From CALCKU01 sp964654665 (GTDB lineage Bacteria; Pseudomonadota; Alphaproteobacteria; Caulobacterales; Maricaulaceae), in contig CAZZKV010000012.1 in NCBI GenBank assembly GCA_964654665.1, positions 1-64,000 on the forward strand: 64,000 bases of DNA, in the 5' to 3' direction. A program made the position numbers and the translations under genes. Below the pieces are notes generated by a model. It had not been told where the DNA came from, did no database searches, and was given only the letters and a program-made list of their open reading frames with translations. Below, piece after piece: positions 23,455 through 32,807 of this stretch (position 1 is its first letter; every line of letters starts with the position of its first letter).

Positions 23455-24573
23455 ATGCAATTTATTGATTTACAGGCCCAGCGCGCCCAAATATCCGACC
23501 GTATTGATGCGGCGATATCCAAGGTCTTGGGGCACGGGCAATTTATTCTGGGGCCCGAAGTTCAGGAATTCGAGCGCCGTCTTGGGGTATATTGCAATGC
23601 GCCGCATACGCTATCCTGCGCTAATGGAACCGATGCGATTTTATTAGCTTTAAGGGCCTGGAATATAGGTCCGGGTGACGCTGTGTTCTGTCCTTCCTTT
23701 ACCTATGTGGCGACAGCAGAAGTAATCGCGCTTTTAGGCGCCACGCCTGTTTTTATAGACATAGACCGCGAGACTTATACCAGTTGCCCGCATTCGCTTG
23801 AACAGGCCATATCAGAGGTTAAGACGCACGGTGATTTGACGCCGCGGGCTTTTATTGCTGTGGATCTATTTGGGCAATCGGCTGATTATCCCGCGTTAAC
23901 GCCGATCTGCCGGGCCCATGGTTTAAAAATCATAGCCGATAGTGCGCAGGCTTTGGGGTGCCGATTACAGGGAGAGCACCCGCTGGCCTTTGTGGATGCT
24001 GCGACGACGAGTTTTTTTCCGGCTAAGCCGCTGGGCTGTTATGGCGACGGCGGTGCTGTCATGATGCATGATACTGATTTGGCCCATGTGATTGATAGTT
24101 TACGTATTCATGGTAAGGGCAATGATAAATATGATAATGTCCGGATTGGTATGAATTCCCGTCTTGATACGCTTCAGGCGGCGATCCTGATTGAAAAACT
24201 CGCTATTTTTGATGATGAACTTGTCGCCCGTCAGAATATTGCAGAACGCTATGCCGAGGGCCTCAAAGATGTGGCGTTACGTGTCCCAAAGGTTATAGAG
24301 GGCGGAACTTCGACATGGGCTATTTATACAATTGAAGTGCCGGATCGGGATGCCTTTGTTAAAATAATGGGTGAGGCCGGAATTCCGACACCCGCTTATT
24401 ATCCTAAGCCGACGCATCAACAAACGGCGTATGGCCATTACCCTGTGTCGGGTAATGGATTATCGCGCACAGAAGATGCCAGTAAAACTGTGGTTGCTCT
24501 GCCTATGCACCCTTACCTCAGTGATGCGGATCAAGACCGGATTATCGATACAGCACGGCGGGCTCTTATATAG
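23455..24573 (+). CDS. DegT/DnrJ/EryC1/StrS family sugar aminotransferase
   Basis: 372 residues. PLP-dependent transaminase for nucleotide-sugar keto groups in surface polysaccharide synthesis. The N-terminal QFIDLQAQRA and GHGQFILGPEVQEFE, the FVDIDRETYT region, the SAQALGC stretch and FFPAKPLGCYGDGGA with the PLP lysine are typical, and the MNSRLDTLQAAIL segment follows. It fits a role in making an amino sugar for glycans, consistent with the polysaccharide genes further on. The exact sugar cannot be told. Confidence 0.92.
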   Translation: MQFIDLQAQRAQISDRIDAAISKVLGHGQFILGPEVQEFERRLGVYCNAPHTLSCANGTDAILLALRAWNIGPGDAVFCPSFTYVATAEVIALLGATPVFIDIDRETYTSCPHSLEQAISEVKTHGDLTPRAFIAVDLFGQSADYPALTPICRAHGLKIIADSAQALGCRLQGEHPLAFVDAATTSFFPAKPLGCYGDGGAVMMHDTDLAHVIDSLRIHGKGNDKYDNVRIGMNSRLDTLQAAILIEKLAIFDDELVARQNIAERYAEGLKDVALRVPKVIEGGTSTWAIYTIEVPDRDAFVKIMGEAGIPTPAYYPKPTHQQTAYGHYPVSGNGLSRTEDASKTVVALPMHPYLSDADQDRIIDTARRALI

Positions 24574-24615
24574 GGAATTATTAAGGGTTTGGACAGGATG
24601 AAGGGAGGAGAGTAT

Positions 24616-25308
24616 TTAGGATTTACTCTTGGGTATAAATTTAAAAGAATATATTTTTCCGTCATCCCTTTCCGTCATATATGCTGTTGTCTCATCATAG
24701 GCCGCGGTTAATGTTGGCTTTGCTATAACTGTTTCTTGACCTTCGGTTTTTTCAATGATGAACAGAGTAAAGGAAACGGCATTTTCCATCTTTAATATAT
24801 TTGTTTCCTCCACTGCAATTTTTATCCATAACCCGTCTTGAAGCAGGGTGGACTCTTGTAAAAAAGCCTGTCTATCAAAACCTATTAAAGATGTTGATCC
24901 AAAGTCTAGTAAGAGCCGCGTGTTAAATCGACGGGTTCGGACAGATGAAGGGTTTGTTTGGTTCGCTTCAACATATTCTCCATGAATATCCAATATAAAC
25001 TCTTCTGCGGTTGCCGGAGGGATGAATATTAAAGATGAGGCAGCAAGAGCCAATACACTTGCAAAGGTTGATTTGGGCTTTTTTATAATAAAGTCTACAA
25101 TAGACTTACTCATATTATTTATGTTTGGTCTTGTTGGACTCGCGACAGGGATCGATTCAGGGCTTGAGAGATAAGATGCGATTAAACGCCGAATGATTTC
25201 GCTAACGGTTTGGGTCTCTGCCTGCGCTCGTTCCGAAAGTTTTTGTTTTGTTTCATAAGAAATTCGCACCTCCAACGTCTCTGACTTTTTTGAACCGGGT
25301 TTGATCAT
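24616..25308 (-). CDS. Ribbon-helix-helix protein fused to a membrane anchor and extracytoplasmic domain
   Basis: 230 residues in three parts. Residues 10-50 are a ribbon-helix-helix-like DNA-binding segment (ETLEVRISYETKQKLSERA, then TVSEIIRRLIASYL). A linker of about 35 residues leads to a membrane or signal segment near residues 83-100 ending in PPATAEE. Residues 105-230 are a beta-rich domain with no recognised family. An Ala-x-Ala-like site after the hydrophobic segment raises the possibility of cleavage, which would separate the halves. This would be a membrane-tethered one-component regulator or a misfused pair. Function unknown. Confidence 0.7.
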   Translation of the reverse strand: MIKPGSKKSETLEVRISYETKQKLSERAQAETQTVSEIIRRLIASYLSSPESIPVASPTRPNINNMSKSIVDFIIKKPKSTFASVLALAASSLIFIPPATAEEFILDIHGEYVEANQTNPSSVRTRRFNTRLLLDFGSTSLIGFDRQAFLQESTLLQDGLWIKIAVEETNILKMENAVSFTLFIIEKTEGQETVIAKPTLTAAYDETTAYMTERDDGKIYSFKFIPKSKS

Positions 25309-25605
25309 AATGTTCTCTGCCTTGTAATAAATAAGTCTATGTTAACGACTGACCAAAATTAAAAGAGTTATGAAGGAATAATCAATATAAATCGTGTCGG
25401 GACAAAGCATAGACACTCTGGTTCTTTGTCAGGACATAAGCTGTTCATCTTATATAATTGGAAATGAAGCTGTAATTGGGTTTGTTTCGGTGTTGTTCTG
25501 ATAGCTGTTTTGCCGCGTGTCTTGTACGGCTTTATCTGAAATAAGCTCTATTAAGCGGATTTAAACGCTGTGTTGTTAGGTTCCTTTTCTGAAGGAGTGT
25601 TGTTG

Positions 25606-26679
25606 ATGCAAACACGTAAAATTTTACCGGTCATTATGTCGGGCGGCGCCGGAAGTCGTTTATGGCCGCTCTCGCGCTCTGCTATGCCAAAGCAGCTCTT
25701 GCCGCTTTTATCCGATCAAACCATGGTTCAAGAGACGGTTGCCCGGGTGTCGGGTGATATATTTTTACCGCCGGTTTTCGTTTGTAACGCAGCCCATACT
25801 GCGGCGATCACAGCGCAAATGGCCGACATTGGTCAAGATGTGGGGGCTATCATTGTGGAACCGATAGGCCGCAATACGGCGCCTTGTGCCGTGGCAGCAG
25901 CGGTTCATGCCAAAACTATCGATGGGAACCCGCTGGTATTGTTGCTGCCGGCTGATCATCACGTGGCAAAACAGGAGGCCTTTCGCGCGGCCATTAACCA
26001 AGCGATGAACGCGGCGCTATCCGGTCATTTGGTGACATTCGGGATTATGCCAGATGGTCCTGAAACAGGTTATGGCTATATTGAGCGCGGCGCGGCGCTC
26101 GATGATTATGCTTACCATGTTAACGGGTTTCGTGAAAAACCAGATATAGAATCGGCGCAAACTTATTTATCCCATGGCGGATATAGTTGGAATGCCGGGA
26201 TATTTTTATTTGCAGCCGAAACTTTATTATCGGAGATGAGCAGTCATGCGCCTGAAATTAGGCGGCAGGCAGAAACAGCTTATCATGAGGCTGACAATAA
26301 AGACGGCGTGATCCATTTATCCCAAAACGCATTTTCGTCCTGCCCGTCTCAATCTATTGATTATGCGGTGATGGAACCGACGGATAAAGCCGCAATCGTT
26401 CCGGCCGATATTGGCTGGAGTGATATAGGATCTTATGCCGCTCTGCATGAGATGATCAAAGACAAGACAGGGAATGCCGTATCAGGGGATGTTTTAATTC
26501 ACAATGTCAATGGCAGCTTGATTGATACGGATGGGCCATTGGTGAGCGTTGTTGGTCTGGATAATGTCGCTGTCATTATTCGTGATGACCGAATTTTGGT
26601 TACGGCGCTTGGAGCGTGTCAAAATGTTAAAGAAATTGTTAACCAATTGAAAACGACAGGCCGGAAAGACGATTTATAA
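25606..26679 (+). CDS. Mannose-1-phosphate guanylyltransferase
   Basis: 357 residues. Makes GDP-mannose from GTP and mannose-1-phosphate. The nucleotidyltransferase loop PVIMSGGAGSRLWPLSR, KQLLPLL, EPIGRNTAPC, LLPADHHV and FREKPD are the ManC motifs. The C-terminal phosphomannose-isomerase half found in long ManC/AlgA proteins is absent, so this is the short single-function form. The ATG at 25606 with GAAGGAG 8 nt upstream is preferred over an upstream TTG. Its stop overlaps the next start by one base. Confidence 0.92.
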   Translation: MQTRKILPVIMSGGAGSRLWPLSRSAMPKQLLPLLSDQTMVQETVARVSGDIFLPPVFVCNAAHTAAITAQMADIGQDVGAIIVEPIGRNTAPCAVAAAVHAKTIDGNPLVLLLPADHHVAKQEAFRAAINQAMNAALSGHLVTFGIMPDGPETGYGYIERGAALDDYAYHVNGFREKPDIESAQTYLSHGGYSWNAGIFLFAAETLLSEMSSHAPEIRRQAETAYHEADNKDGVIHLSQNAFSSCPSQSIDYAVMEPTDKAAIVPADIGWSDIGSYAALHEMIKDKTGNAVSGDVLIHNVNGSLIDTDGPLVSVVGLDNVAVIIRDDRILVTALGACQNVKEIVNQLKTTGRKDDL

Positions 26680-27284
26680 TGATGCTGGGACGGCTGAAAA
26701 TTATATGTGTCGCGCTTTTGGGTGGTATCATCACGGCTTGTGGAACTACGCCGCCACCGCCGAGTATTTCGTCAACACCCGCTTTAGCTAAAGGTGAGTT
26801 ATCTTTACCGGACCGGACCGCTTTTTTGCAAAAAGATCCGCGCTGGGGACATAAGCGCTTGGGGCGCAGTGACGATACTTTAGCAAGCGATGGATGTCTT
26901 GTGACGGCCACGGCGATGGCACTTGGTAATTTGGGATTTCAAACAACGCCAGCTGATTTAAATCAACGCCTGACACAGGCCGATAGTTTTACGCCGCGTG
27001 GATGGTTAATCTGGAGCGGTATCAGTAAAGTCACCGAGGGCCGCGCGAAAGCTCGCTTTTATGATGAAGCTTCCGAGAATAATATTCAAAGCTGTTTGCG
27101 GGATGGATATTATCCGCTTACGCAATTTTACTTGCCTAGTGGTCGCTCGCATTGGGCGCTTGTCATTAAAAAAGATGCCCGCGGTTATCATATGCGTGAT
27201 CCACTACGCAGGTCTAAAAGCCCGCTTATTTTCCCCCGTGGCGCGGACGCTTTCCGGGCTCTGCGGTGTGTGGGACTGAGTTAG
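26679..27284 (+). CDS. Lipoprotein with C39-like cysteine peptidase domain
   Basis: 201 residues. A lipoprotein signal with ITAC (Cys21 in the lipobox) is followed by a Pro-rich linker and a papain-like Peptidase_C39_2-type domain: SDGCLVTATAMALGNLG with the candidate catalytic cysteine, SHWALVIKK with histidine and YHMRDPL with aspartate. It could cleave peptides or act as a binding scaffold in the envelope. The stop/start overlap with the ManC gene (TAATG) suggests coupled expression and a link to polysaccharide or envelope assembly. The substrate is unknown. Confidence 0.72.
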   Translation: MMLGRLKIICVALLGGIITACGTTPPPPSISSTPALAKGELSLPDRTAFLQKDPRWGHKRLGRSDDTLASDGCLVTATAMALGNLGFQTTPADLNQRLTQADSFTPRGWLIWSGISKVTEGRAKARFYDEASENNIQSCLRDGYYPLTQFYLPSGRSHWALVIKKDARGYHMRDPLRRSKSPLIFPRGADAFRALRCVGLS

Positions 27285-27755
27285 TGTTCGATTATTAATA
27301 ACTCAGCCGCTTTGCTTGAATTGCTATTGGAGCCACTAGGCGGATATGTTCAATAGCGGTGTTTAATCCAGAGTTATAATCAAAGCTTGCGAGGTATTTA
27401 AGATTCGTAATATTTCAGTTTACCAAATACCATCAGGCTCTGTATGCCGAGATTATAAAACCATTACCACGATGCAATCGCCCGATGTCAGCACCTATAA
27501 GAGAGGTTTAAATTTGGGTGAAATGAAGGGTTGTTTAGCTTTTGCGTTGATCCTTAAATGACAGTTTTGCGGTATTGTGAGTGCATATAAGATTTGAATT
27601 GTATATAATATAGATAATGGAATTTTTAACCTGTTTAAAACAACTTGACCTGACCTTTATTAAGAATAACAATCAAACAAAGATTTTATAGGATGGTAGT
27701 CTGAACATCGCTTAAGCTGTAATTTAATTGATAGTGGAAATTTGAACACATAGCG
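27285..27755. other. Intergenic region without gene
   Basis: 471 nt with no supported ORF on either strand. AT rich in its second half. TTGACC at 27645-27650, 17 nt, then AACAAT at 27668-27673 could be a weak sigma-70 promoter for the sulfatase-fold gene downstream. No terminator or repeat of note was seen. Confidence 0.45.
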
Positions 27756-29432
27756 ATGAAATTTTTTCAATTTATACGGATATTTCTGGCCACACTAGTC
27801 GCTCCCATTATCCTTTGGGTTCTGCCGGTCTTGCAACTTACTTTACATAATACAGAATATTTTGAAGGCCATTTAGATGGCGGATTCACTTTTTACCTGC
27901 TCTCTATTATTTCAGTGGGTCTCGCTTTGTTGAGTTTTGCCCGACAGGATAACAGTGCTTTATTTAAAAATTTATTTTATGCATGGCTTATCTTTCCGGT
28001 ATTTTGGCTGGCCTATATTGGCCTCATGCTCGATGGTGCCCGTTTTATTTTTTATAGCCTTCCAATATTATCGCTTTTGGCGGGATGGAAAATTGCTAAA
28101 CATAAGGCCGCCAAAACGGCTTTAATCTCTATTTCCGCTTTGTTCAGCGGGCTCTTAATAATCAATGTTTTGAATATAGGCTTCGCTATTACTCAAGCCG
28201 CTGCAAAATTAAATGCAGAAGCATCGCCCCGTCAGCGTGTTAATCTAAACGTTATAGAGCCCGTTAATACGGCCAAGTTACCAGATATCTATCATATTAT
28301 ACTTGATGAATTTCAAACAGAATATTTTACAGTCAATTTAGATAAGAAAATCCGTAAAAATCTTGGCGGATTCACCTGGTTTCCCAAAGCTTATTCCCCT
28401 TCGGGGCGTACTAATTTGGCTTTACCATCTGTCTTAACAGGCGTGCCCTATACCTATGATACGGTCTTATATGACTATATTGAAGACGGGTTCGGGTCGG
28501 AGAAATCTCTCCTGCACCGTCTCCGAACCTTTGGTTACACCCGCATTGGATTTCTCCATAAAATTTATCCATCCGGCAGTAGATCCCGATTTGATAGGAC
28601 GTATTTTCATCGCGATATAGGACTAAAACTTGACCGCGAGTCACGCCAGCAATTACTCCGCACGCTCTGGGTTTACACATATGTTCCCAAACCGCTTATG
28701 AAACATATAATTCCGACCCGACAATTTGAACAACTTGAAACCCAATCATTACTGCCGAATGATGCACCTTATGCGTCTTTGCAGTCTTTCCGTAGTTTTC
28801 TTGATGAGGAGCGCTCCAATAATGTTGCCGGGGGGCGCTATATGTTCCTGCACTTAATTTTGCCCCATTTTCCTGACGTGCTTGAGAGCGATTGCTCCTA
28901 TAATCTAGGAACTGTCACGCAGAAACGGGCTCAATCTCGCTGCGCCATACAGGTCATTGCAGATCTTGCGCAAATGTTACGCGATACAGGGCGTTTTGAA
29001 AATTCACTTATTATCGTTCACGGAGATCACGGCGGCAACCATCTTATTAAAGAAGACCGTCTTATTAAAACGCCCAATAATATATTCGGACTAGACTATA
29101 GCTGGGCACGATCGCGAGCTTTGGTTTTGGTTAAGCCGCCAGGACAGAAAGCGGATCTGCCTTTGATAATTGATGATAGAGTGACAGATTTATATGATAT
29201 ATATCCAACGGTTCTGGACGCTCTTGATCAGCCCGAAGACGCAACTTTAATCGGTCACTCCCTTATCTCAGAGGCCCGCGCTTTTACACGCCCGCTATAT
29301 TATCATATGTTCAGTAAAAACAGCACCATCAAACATCAAGTCAATGAAGGGCCTTTGTCTCGCTACATCATATCTGATGGCAGCATTACTTTTGATAAAA
29401 AGATCGAAGTCCCTAAATGGAAGAAACCTTAA
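27756..29432 (+). CDS. Membrane-anchored sulfatase-fold (alkaline phosphatase superfamily) protein
   Basis: 558 residues. The first 160 residues hold about four to five membrane segments. The rest is an extracytoplasmic sulfatase-like domain with PDIYHIILDEFQTEYF (metal site), YSPSGRTNLALPSVLTG (nucleophile region) and IIVHGDHGGNHL (metal-binding DH). The layout is that of phosphoethanolamine or phosphoglycerol transferases acting on envelope glycans. It lies among surface-polysaccharide genes. The substrate cannot be told. Confidence 0.8.
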   Translation: MKFFQFIRIFLATLVAPIILWVLPVLQLTLHNTEYFEGHLDGGFTFYLLSIISVGLALLSFARQDNSALFKNLFYAWLIFPVFWLAYIGLMLDGARFIFYSLPILSLLAGWKIAKHKAAKTALISISALFSGLLIINVLNIGFAITQAAAKLNAEASPRQRVNLNVIEPVNTAKLPDIYHIILDEFQTEYFTVNLDKKIRKNLGGFTWFPKAYSPSGRTNLALPSVLTGVPYTYDTVLYDYIEDGFGSEKSLLHRLRTFGYTRIGFLHKIYPSGSRSRFDRTYFHRDIGLKLDRESRQQLLRTLWVYTYVPKPLMKHIIPTRQFEQLETQSLLPNDAPYASLQSFRSFLDEERSNNVAGGRYMFLHLILPHFPDVLESDCSYNLGTVTQKRAQSRCAIQVIADLAQMLRDTGRFENSLIIVHGDHGGNHLIKEDRLIKTPNNIFGLDYSWARSRALVLVKPPGQKADLPLIIDDRVTDLYDIYPTVLDALDQPEDATLIGHSLISEARAFTRPLYYHMFSKNSTIKHQVNEGPLSRYIISDGSITFDKKIEVPKWKKP

Positions 29433-29487
29433 ATGCCAAAATATGATAGTGGATGGTTTTATTATATGGGCATAGTTTAAAGCGAGG

Positions 29488-31398
29488 CTATGGTTTGGCG
29501 AATAAAGCTGGGTATTCCCTTATGATATTTTGTGCAATGGCAATGCCGCCTTCAACTGACAAATGGCCAGTATCATAGATGAATGGAGAGGCTGTATCAT
29601 CCAGACGATTTGTGCATTGTTTTTTCGGGCATTGATAGGGTCGTAGATCAATAAGGGTAGCTTGGGTTAAGGCTTCCAACTGCTCGTAATGCTGGGCTGT
29701 TTCATTAATATTGAGGCTTGCCGTTACGCGCAGTAAATGTTCATAGAAAGATGCCGCTCGATTGACGATCAGATTGTGATCGGTATTAAACTCATATCGT
29801 GGACCTATAATGATAACGCGTTTATCTATTGCATTTAACGCATTGATAGATGGTTGAATATAATCAAAAGCCGTATTTTGCCAAATGCTGACAATAATGA
29901 CGGTCTGTATGTCGGTACGTTTGGCAAGGGTTTTATACGTGCTATTTACATATTCCTTGCATTGCGCCTTCTTTTTTGAACTCGCCTTTTCTTCATGAAA
30001 CCGTAAATAAGGACGACAGCCATTTTCTATCATATATTCAAATTTATGTTCCGGTAAACTACGGGACAGTCCTGCAAAAATGTCACCGCCATAGCTATCC
30101 CCTATTACTGCAATAGGGTGAGGATGTGTCTCTTTTGCCTCACGATTTATGGCTTTTTCTATATTGCTTGCAGCCCTTTTTTTGGCTTTTGCGCTCGCGG
30201 TTTTAAACGCTAACATCTGAGCACTTGGGCTGCGCCACTCCATAAGCCCGTCTTTTTGGGCGATAAAGCCGAAGGCGATGAAACTGGTCATCATGATGGC
30301 AAAGATCGCGGTTATAGATTGTCCCGAACGTCGTCCCAATGGCCCGTCCTTGTGCCGTAATGGTATCTCAATGAATTTATAGAGCAGAGCTGCCATTATA
30401 ATTGAGGTCATGGATAGCAAGAGAACATCCTGCAGGGCTAAAGGCCGGGCAATAAAATATTTATACAGCACGATAACAGGCCAGTGGATGAGGTATAGTG
30501 AATAGCTAATCAGGCCCAATCCTACAACTGGCTCCCATTTCAGCGGGCGGGATAGCGGTGTTTTATCGCCGGAATAAATTATCAATGCTGTGCCAAGACA
30601 GGGTAGCATAGCGGAGAGGCCCGGAAAGCGGGTCTCTTCTGTAAACATAAAAATCGCCCATAGGATCATAATAAACCCAGATAGGCATAAGCCGCTATGT
30701 ATCGTTTTATTATCCAGACCCTCTTTCATAAACCAGACAAGCCCGGCCCCCAGAGCAAATTCGCACAGGCGAAAGGGTAAGAGGTAAAATACGGCTTCAG
30801 GTGATGTTTTGATCAAGGCTTCTACGCCTATTAGGCTGATAACTCCTAAAGCAACCAGAATAATCAGCGGTGTTTTTGATATATCCTTGCGCATTGATAA
30901 AAACAGTAGCAGCGGCCAGATCATGTAAAACTGTTCTTCCACCGCTAATGTCCATGTATGTAGAAGGGGTTTTAATTGGGCTTGTGTGTCAAAATAACCG
31001 CTCTCTATCCAGAAAAATATATTGGAGATTGATAAACTTGCACTTGCGGCTGCCTTACCAAGGCGCGCTATTGAATCGGGAGGTAAGATGAAAATGCTGC
31101 CTATAATCGTAGCAAATAAAACAGTAAAAAAAGCTGGCAGAAGTCGGCGTGCCCGGCGTAAATAAAATTGTGAAAAAGAGAAGGTTGCAGTCTCTAATAT
31201 TTCTTGACGGATTAACCGAGTAATTAAAAACCCACTAATAACAAAAAACACATCTACCCCGACAAAACCGCCGGTAATCCACGGTAAATCAAGATGAAAT
31301 AACAGCACGCTAATCACGGCAATACAGCGCAGCCCGTCAATATCCCGGCGATAGGCAAGACGTGAGCGATTGGCCTTTTCGACAGTCGTTTCTATCAT
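29488..31398 (-). CDS. OafA/YrhL-type acyltransferase with C-terminal SGNH domain
   Basis: 636 residues. The N-terminal acyltransferase-3 domain (about residues 15-370) has ten or so membrane segments, with RRDIDGLRCIAVISVLLFH and VGVDVFFVISGFLI at the start. The C-terminal part is an SGNH hydrolase-like domain with AVIGDSYGGD (block I) and DTGHLSVEGG (block V). It O-acetylates a cell-surface polysaccharide, the SGNH domain transferring the acyl group outside the membrane. It converges on the sulfatase-fold gene. Confidence 0.9.
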   Translation of the reverse strand: MIETTVEKANRSRLAYRRDIDGLRCIAVISVLLFHLDLPWITGGFVGVDVFFVISGFLITRLIRQEILETATFSFSQFYLRRARRLLPAFFTVLFATIIGSIFILPPDSIARLGKAAASASLSISNIFFWIESGYFDTQAQLKPLLHTWTLAVEEQFYMIWPLLLFLSMRKDISKTPLIILVALGVISLIGVEALIKTSPEAVFYLLPFRLCEFALGAGLVWFMKEGLDNKTIHSGLCLSGFIMILWAIFMFTEETRFPGLSAMLPCLGTALIIYSGDKTPLSRPLKWEPVVGLGLISYSLYLIHWPVIVLYKYFIARPLALQDVLLLSMTSIIMAALLYKFIEIPLRHKDGPLGRRSGQSITAIFAIMMTSFIAFGFIAQKDGLMEWRSPSAQMLAFKTASAKAKKRAASNIEKAINREAKETHPHPIAVIGDSYGGDIFAGLSRSLPEHKFEYMIENGCRPYLRFHEEKASSKKKAQCKEYVNSTYKTLAKRTDIQTVIIVSIWQNTAFDYIQPSINALNAIDKRVIIIGPRYEFNTDHNLIVNRAASFYEHLLRVTASLNINETAQHYEQLEALTQATLIDLRPYQCPKKQCTNRLDDTASPFIYDTGHLSVEGGIAIAQNIIREYPALFAKP

Positions 31399-31656
31399 GG
31401 AAAGTTATTCTCGCGAGAGAGTCGCAAAGTCAATAAGAACTCAATATAAGATAAGGCCAAGCAAAAAATCCTATTGGAGGGAGGTAAACGGACAATATAA
31501 TTTGCTATAGAACCGTTTCTATATTTGGTGTCTGCGTCTATGTCTCAAAATTAAATCTGGGTATGGGGGTTTGTCAAACTTATCGCACTATGGCTCTAGG
31601 CTGGATTTAATGCGTTCAGAGCTTAATATCAGTTATGAAAATTTGCGGAGTTAATT

Positions 31657-32121
31657 TCACAATGTAAATTTTTCAAGCTTACCGCGAATATCTTTTGGAA
31701 CTCTGATAGGTTGCCCAGAGTGTAAAATACAGGCCGCCTCACATTGCGCGCTTGCAATCAATGTTTCGTCTCTATAGCAGTTTTGCGATATAAAGAGGCG
31801 TGCGCCTGTAATGCGGTCATAGGCTGTTTTGATAATCAACTTATTATCTATTCTGGCAGGAGCCTTATACTCAATTTCGAACTTTCTAATGGTGAAGGCC
31901 ATCTGCTTATCGGCCCAGAGATCAGCATGATTGACGCCGATTAAGTTCAAAAAACTCGACCGACCCCTTTCAAAATAGCGCAGATAGTTTGCGTGGTAAA
32001 CAAGACCGCTAAAGTCGGTGTCCTCATAGAACACATGGAGAGGATATAGATGTTTCCGGCCTTCGAACCACCCCAAAGTATTTGTATCGTTCATTATAGA
32101 AAAACCATTATGTGTTTGCAT
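31657..32121 (-). CDS. YbgC-like acyl-CoA thioesterase
   Basis: 154 residues, hot-dog fold. VFYEDTDFSGLVYHANYLRYFERGRS is the YbgC/4-hydroxybenzoyl-CoA thioesterase active-site region with the catalytic aspartate. The first 25 residues are extra; an internal ATG (MNDTNTL, residue 10) may be the true start. No tol-pal genes follow, so the usual YbgC context is missing. It is divergent from another thioesterase only 29 nt away, so the two share a promoter region. Confidence 0.85.
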   Translation of the reverse strand: MQTHNGFSIMNDTNTLGWFEGRKHLYPLHVFYEDTDFSGLVYHANYLRYFERGRSSFLNLIGVNHADLWADKQMAFTIRKFEIEYKAPARIDNKLIIKTAYDRITGARLFISQNCYRDETLIASAQCEAACILHSGQPIRVPKDIRGKLEKFTL

Positions 32122-32150
32122 GATTGTTTCTTGTGATCATACTCTAACAA

Positions 32151-32570
32151 ATGGAATTTCTAAATAGTAACTTTGAAAATGCTAGGATCACCTATCGGCG
32201 CGTTAAAGATCATGAAATTGACGAATTGGGGCATGTTAATAATGCCGTATATGTTGGGTGGATCCAAGATGCAGCTACTGAACATTGGCTTGCCGTGGCC
32301 AGCGCGGAGTTACAATTGGAATTCATGTGGTTTTGTTCAAGACATGAAATTGATTACAAACGGCAATTATATGTAGATAGTGATGTTGAAATCCGAACAT
32401 GGTTAGGTGAGTTTAAAGGCGCTCGTTTTGACCGCCATGTAGATATTCGCCTAAAGGGTTCAAATAAATCGGCGGTGATAGCGCGAACCACATGGGTGCT
32501 GATGTCTAAGGTTTCGAAAAAACCCTTGAGGATTAATGCAAAAATATTGACTGTATTTTCTTCGCTTTAA
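32151..32570 (+). CDS. 4HBT-family acyl-CoA thioesterase
   Basis: 139 residues, a hot-dog fold protein with HEIDELGHVNNAVYVGWIQDAATEHW (conserved Asp/Glu-rich active helix start) and CSRHEIDYKRQLY, typical of YbgC/FadM-type thioesterases. It is divergently transcribed from the YbgC-like gene. The acyl substrate is unknown. Confidence 0.83.
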   Translation: MEFLNSNFENARITYRRVKDHEIDELGHVNNAVYVGWIQDAATEHWLAVASAELQLEFMWFCSRHEIDYKRQLYVDSDVEIRTWLGEFKGARFDRHVDIRLKGSNKSAVIARTTWVLMSKVSKKPLRINAKILTVFSSL

Positions 32571-32807
32571 GGCTTATCGACAATATGGGCAAATTATATA
32601 ATGCGCTGAAATTTACATATTGTGCTGACCCAAGAGTGTTTATCGGAATAAAATAAAGACGGTTTAATCCTATCCTTTGCTACATATGATGATCGCGTGT
32701 TTGGGGCCTTATGTCTTGGAAGAATCGTAAGAGGTTATTATTTTTTCACTAAGGATTAACGGGGTTCGTTTATTGGGAATTTCAATATTGGGGCTTTGGA
32801 GTTAAAT

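Noticed and set aside
25401..25430. Inverted repeat GACAAAG/CTTTGTC near the ribbon-helix-helix gene
   Set aside because: Arms are only 7 nt with a 16-nt spacer and it is 90-120 nt from the start; could be an operator but support is too weak to list.
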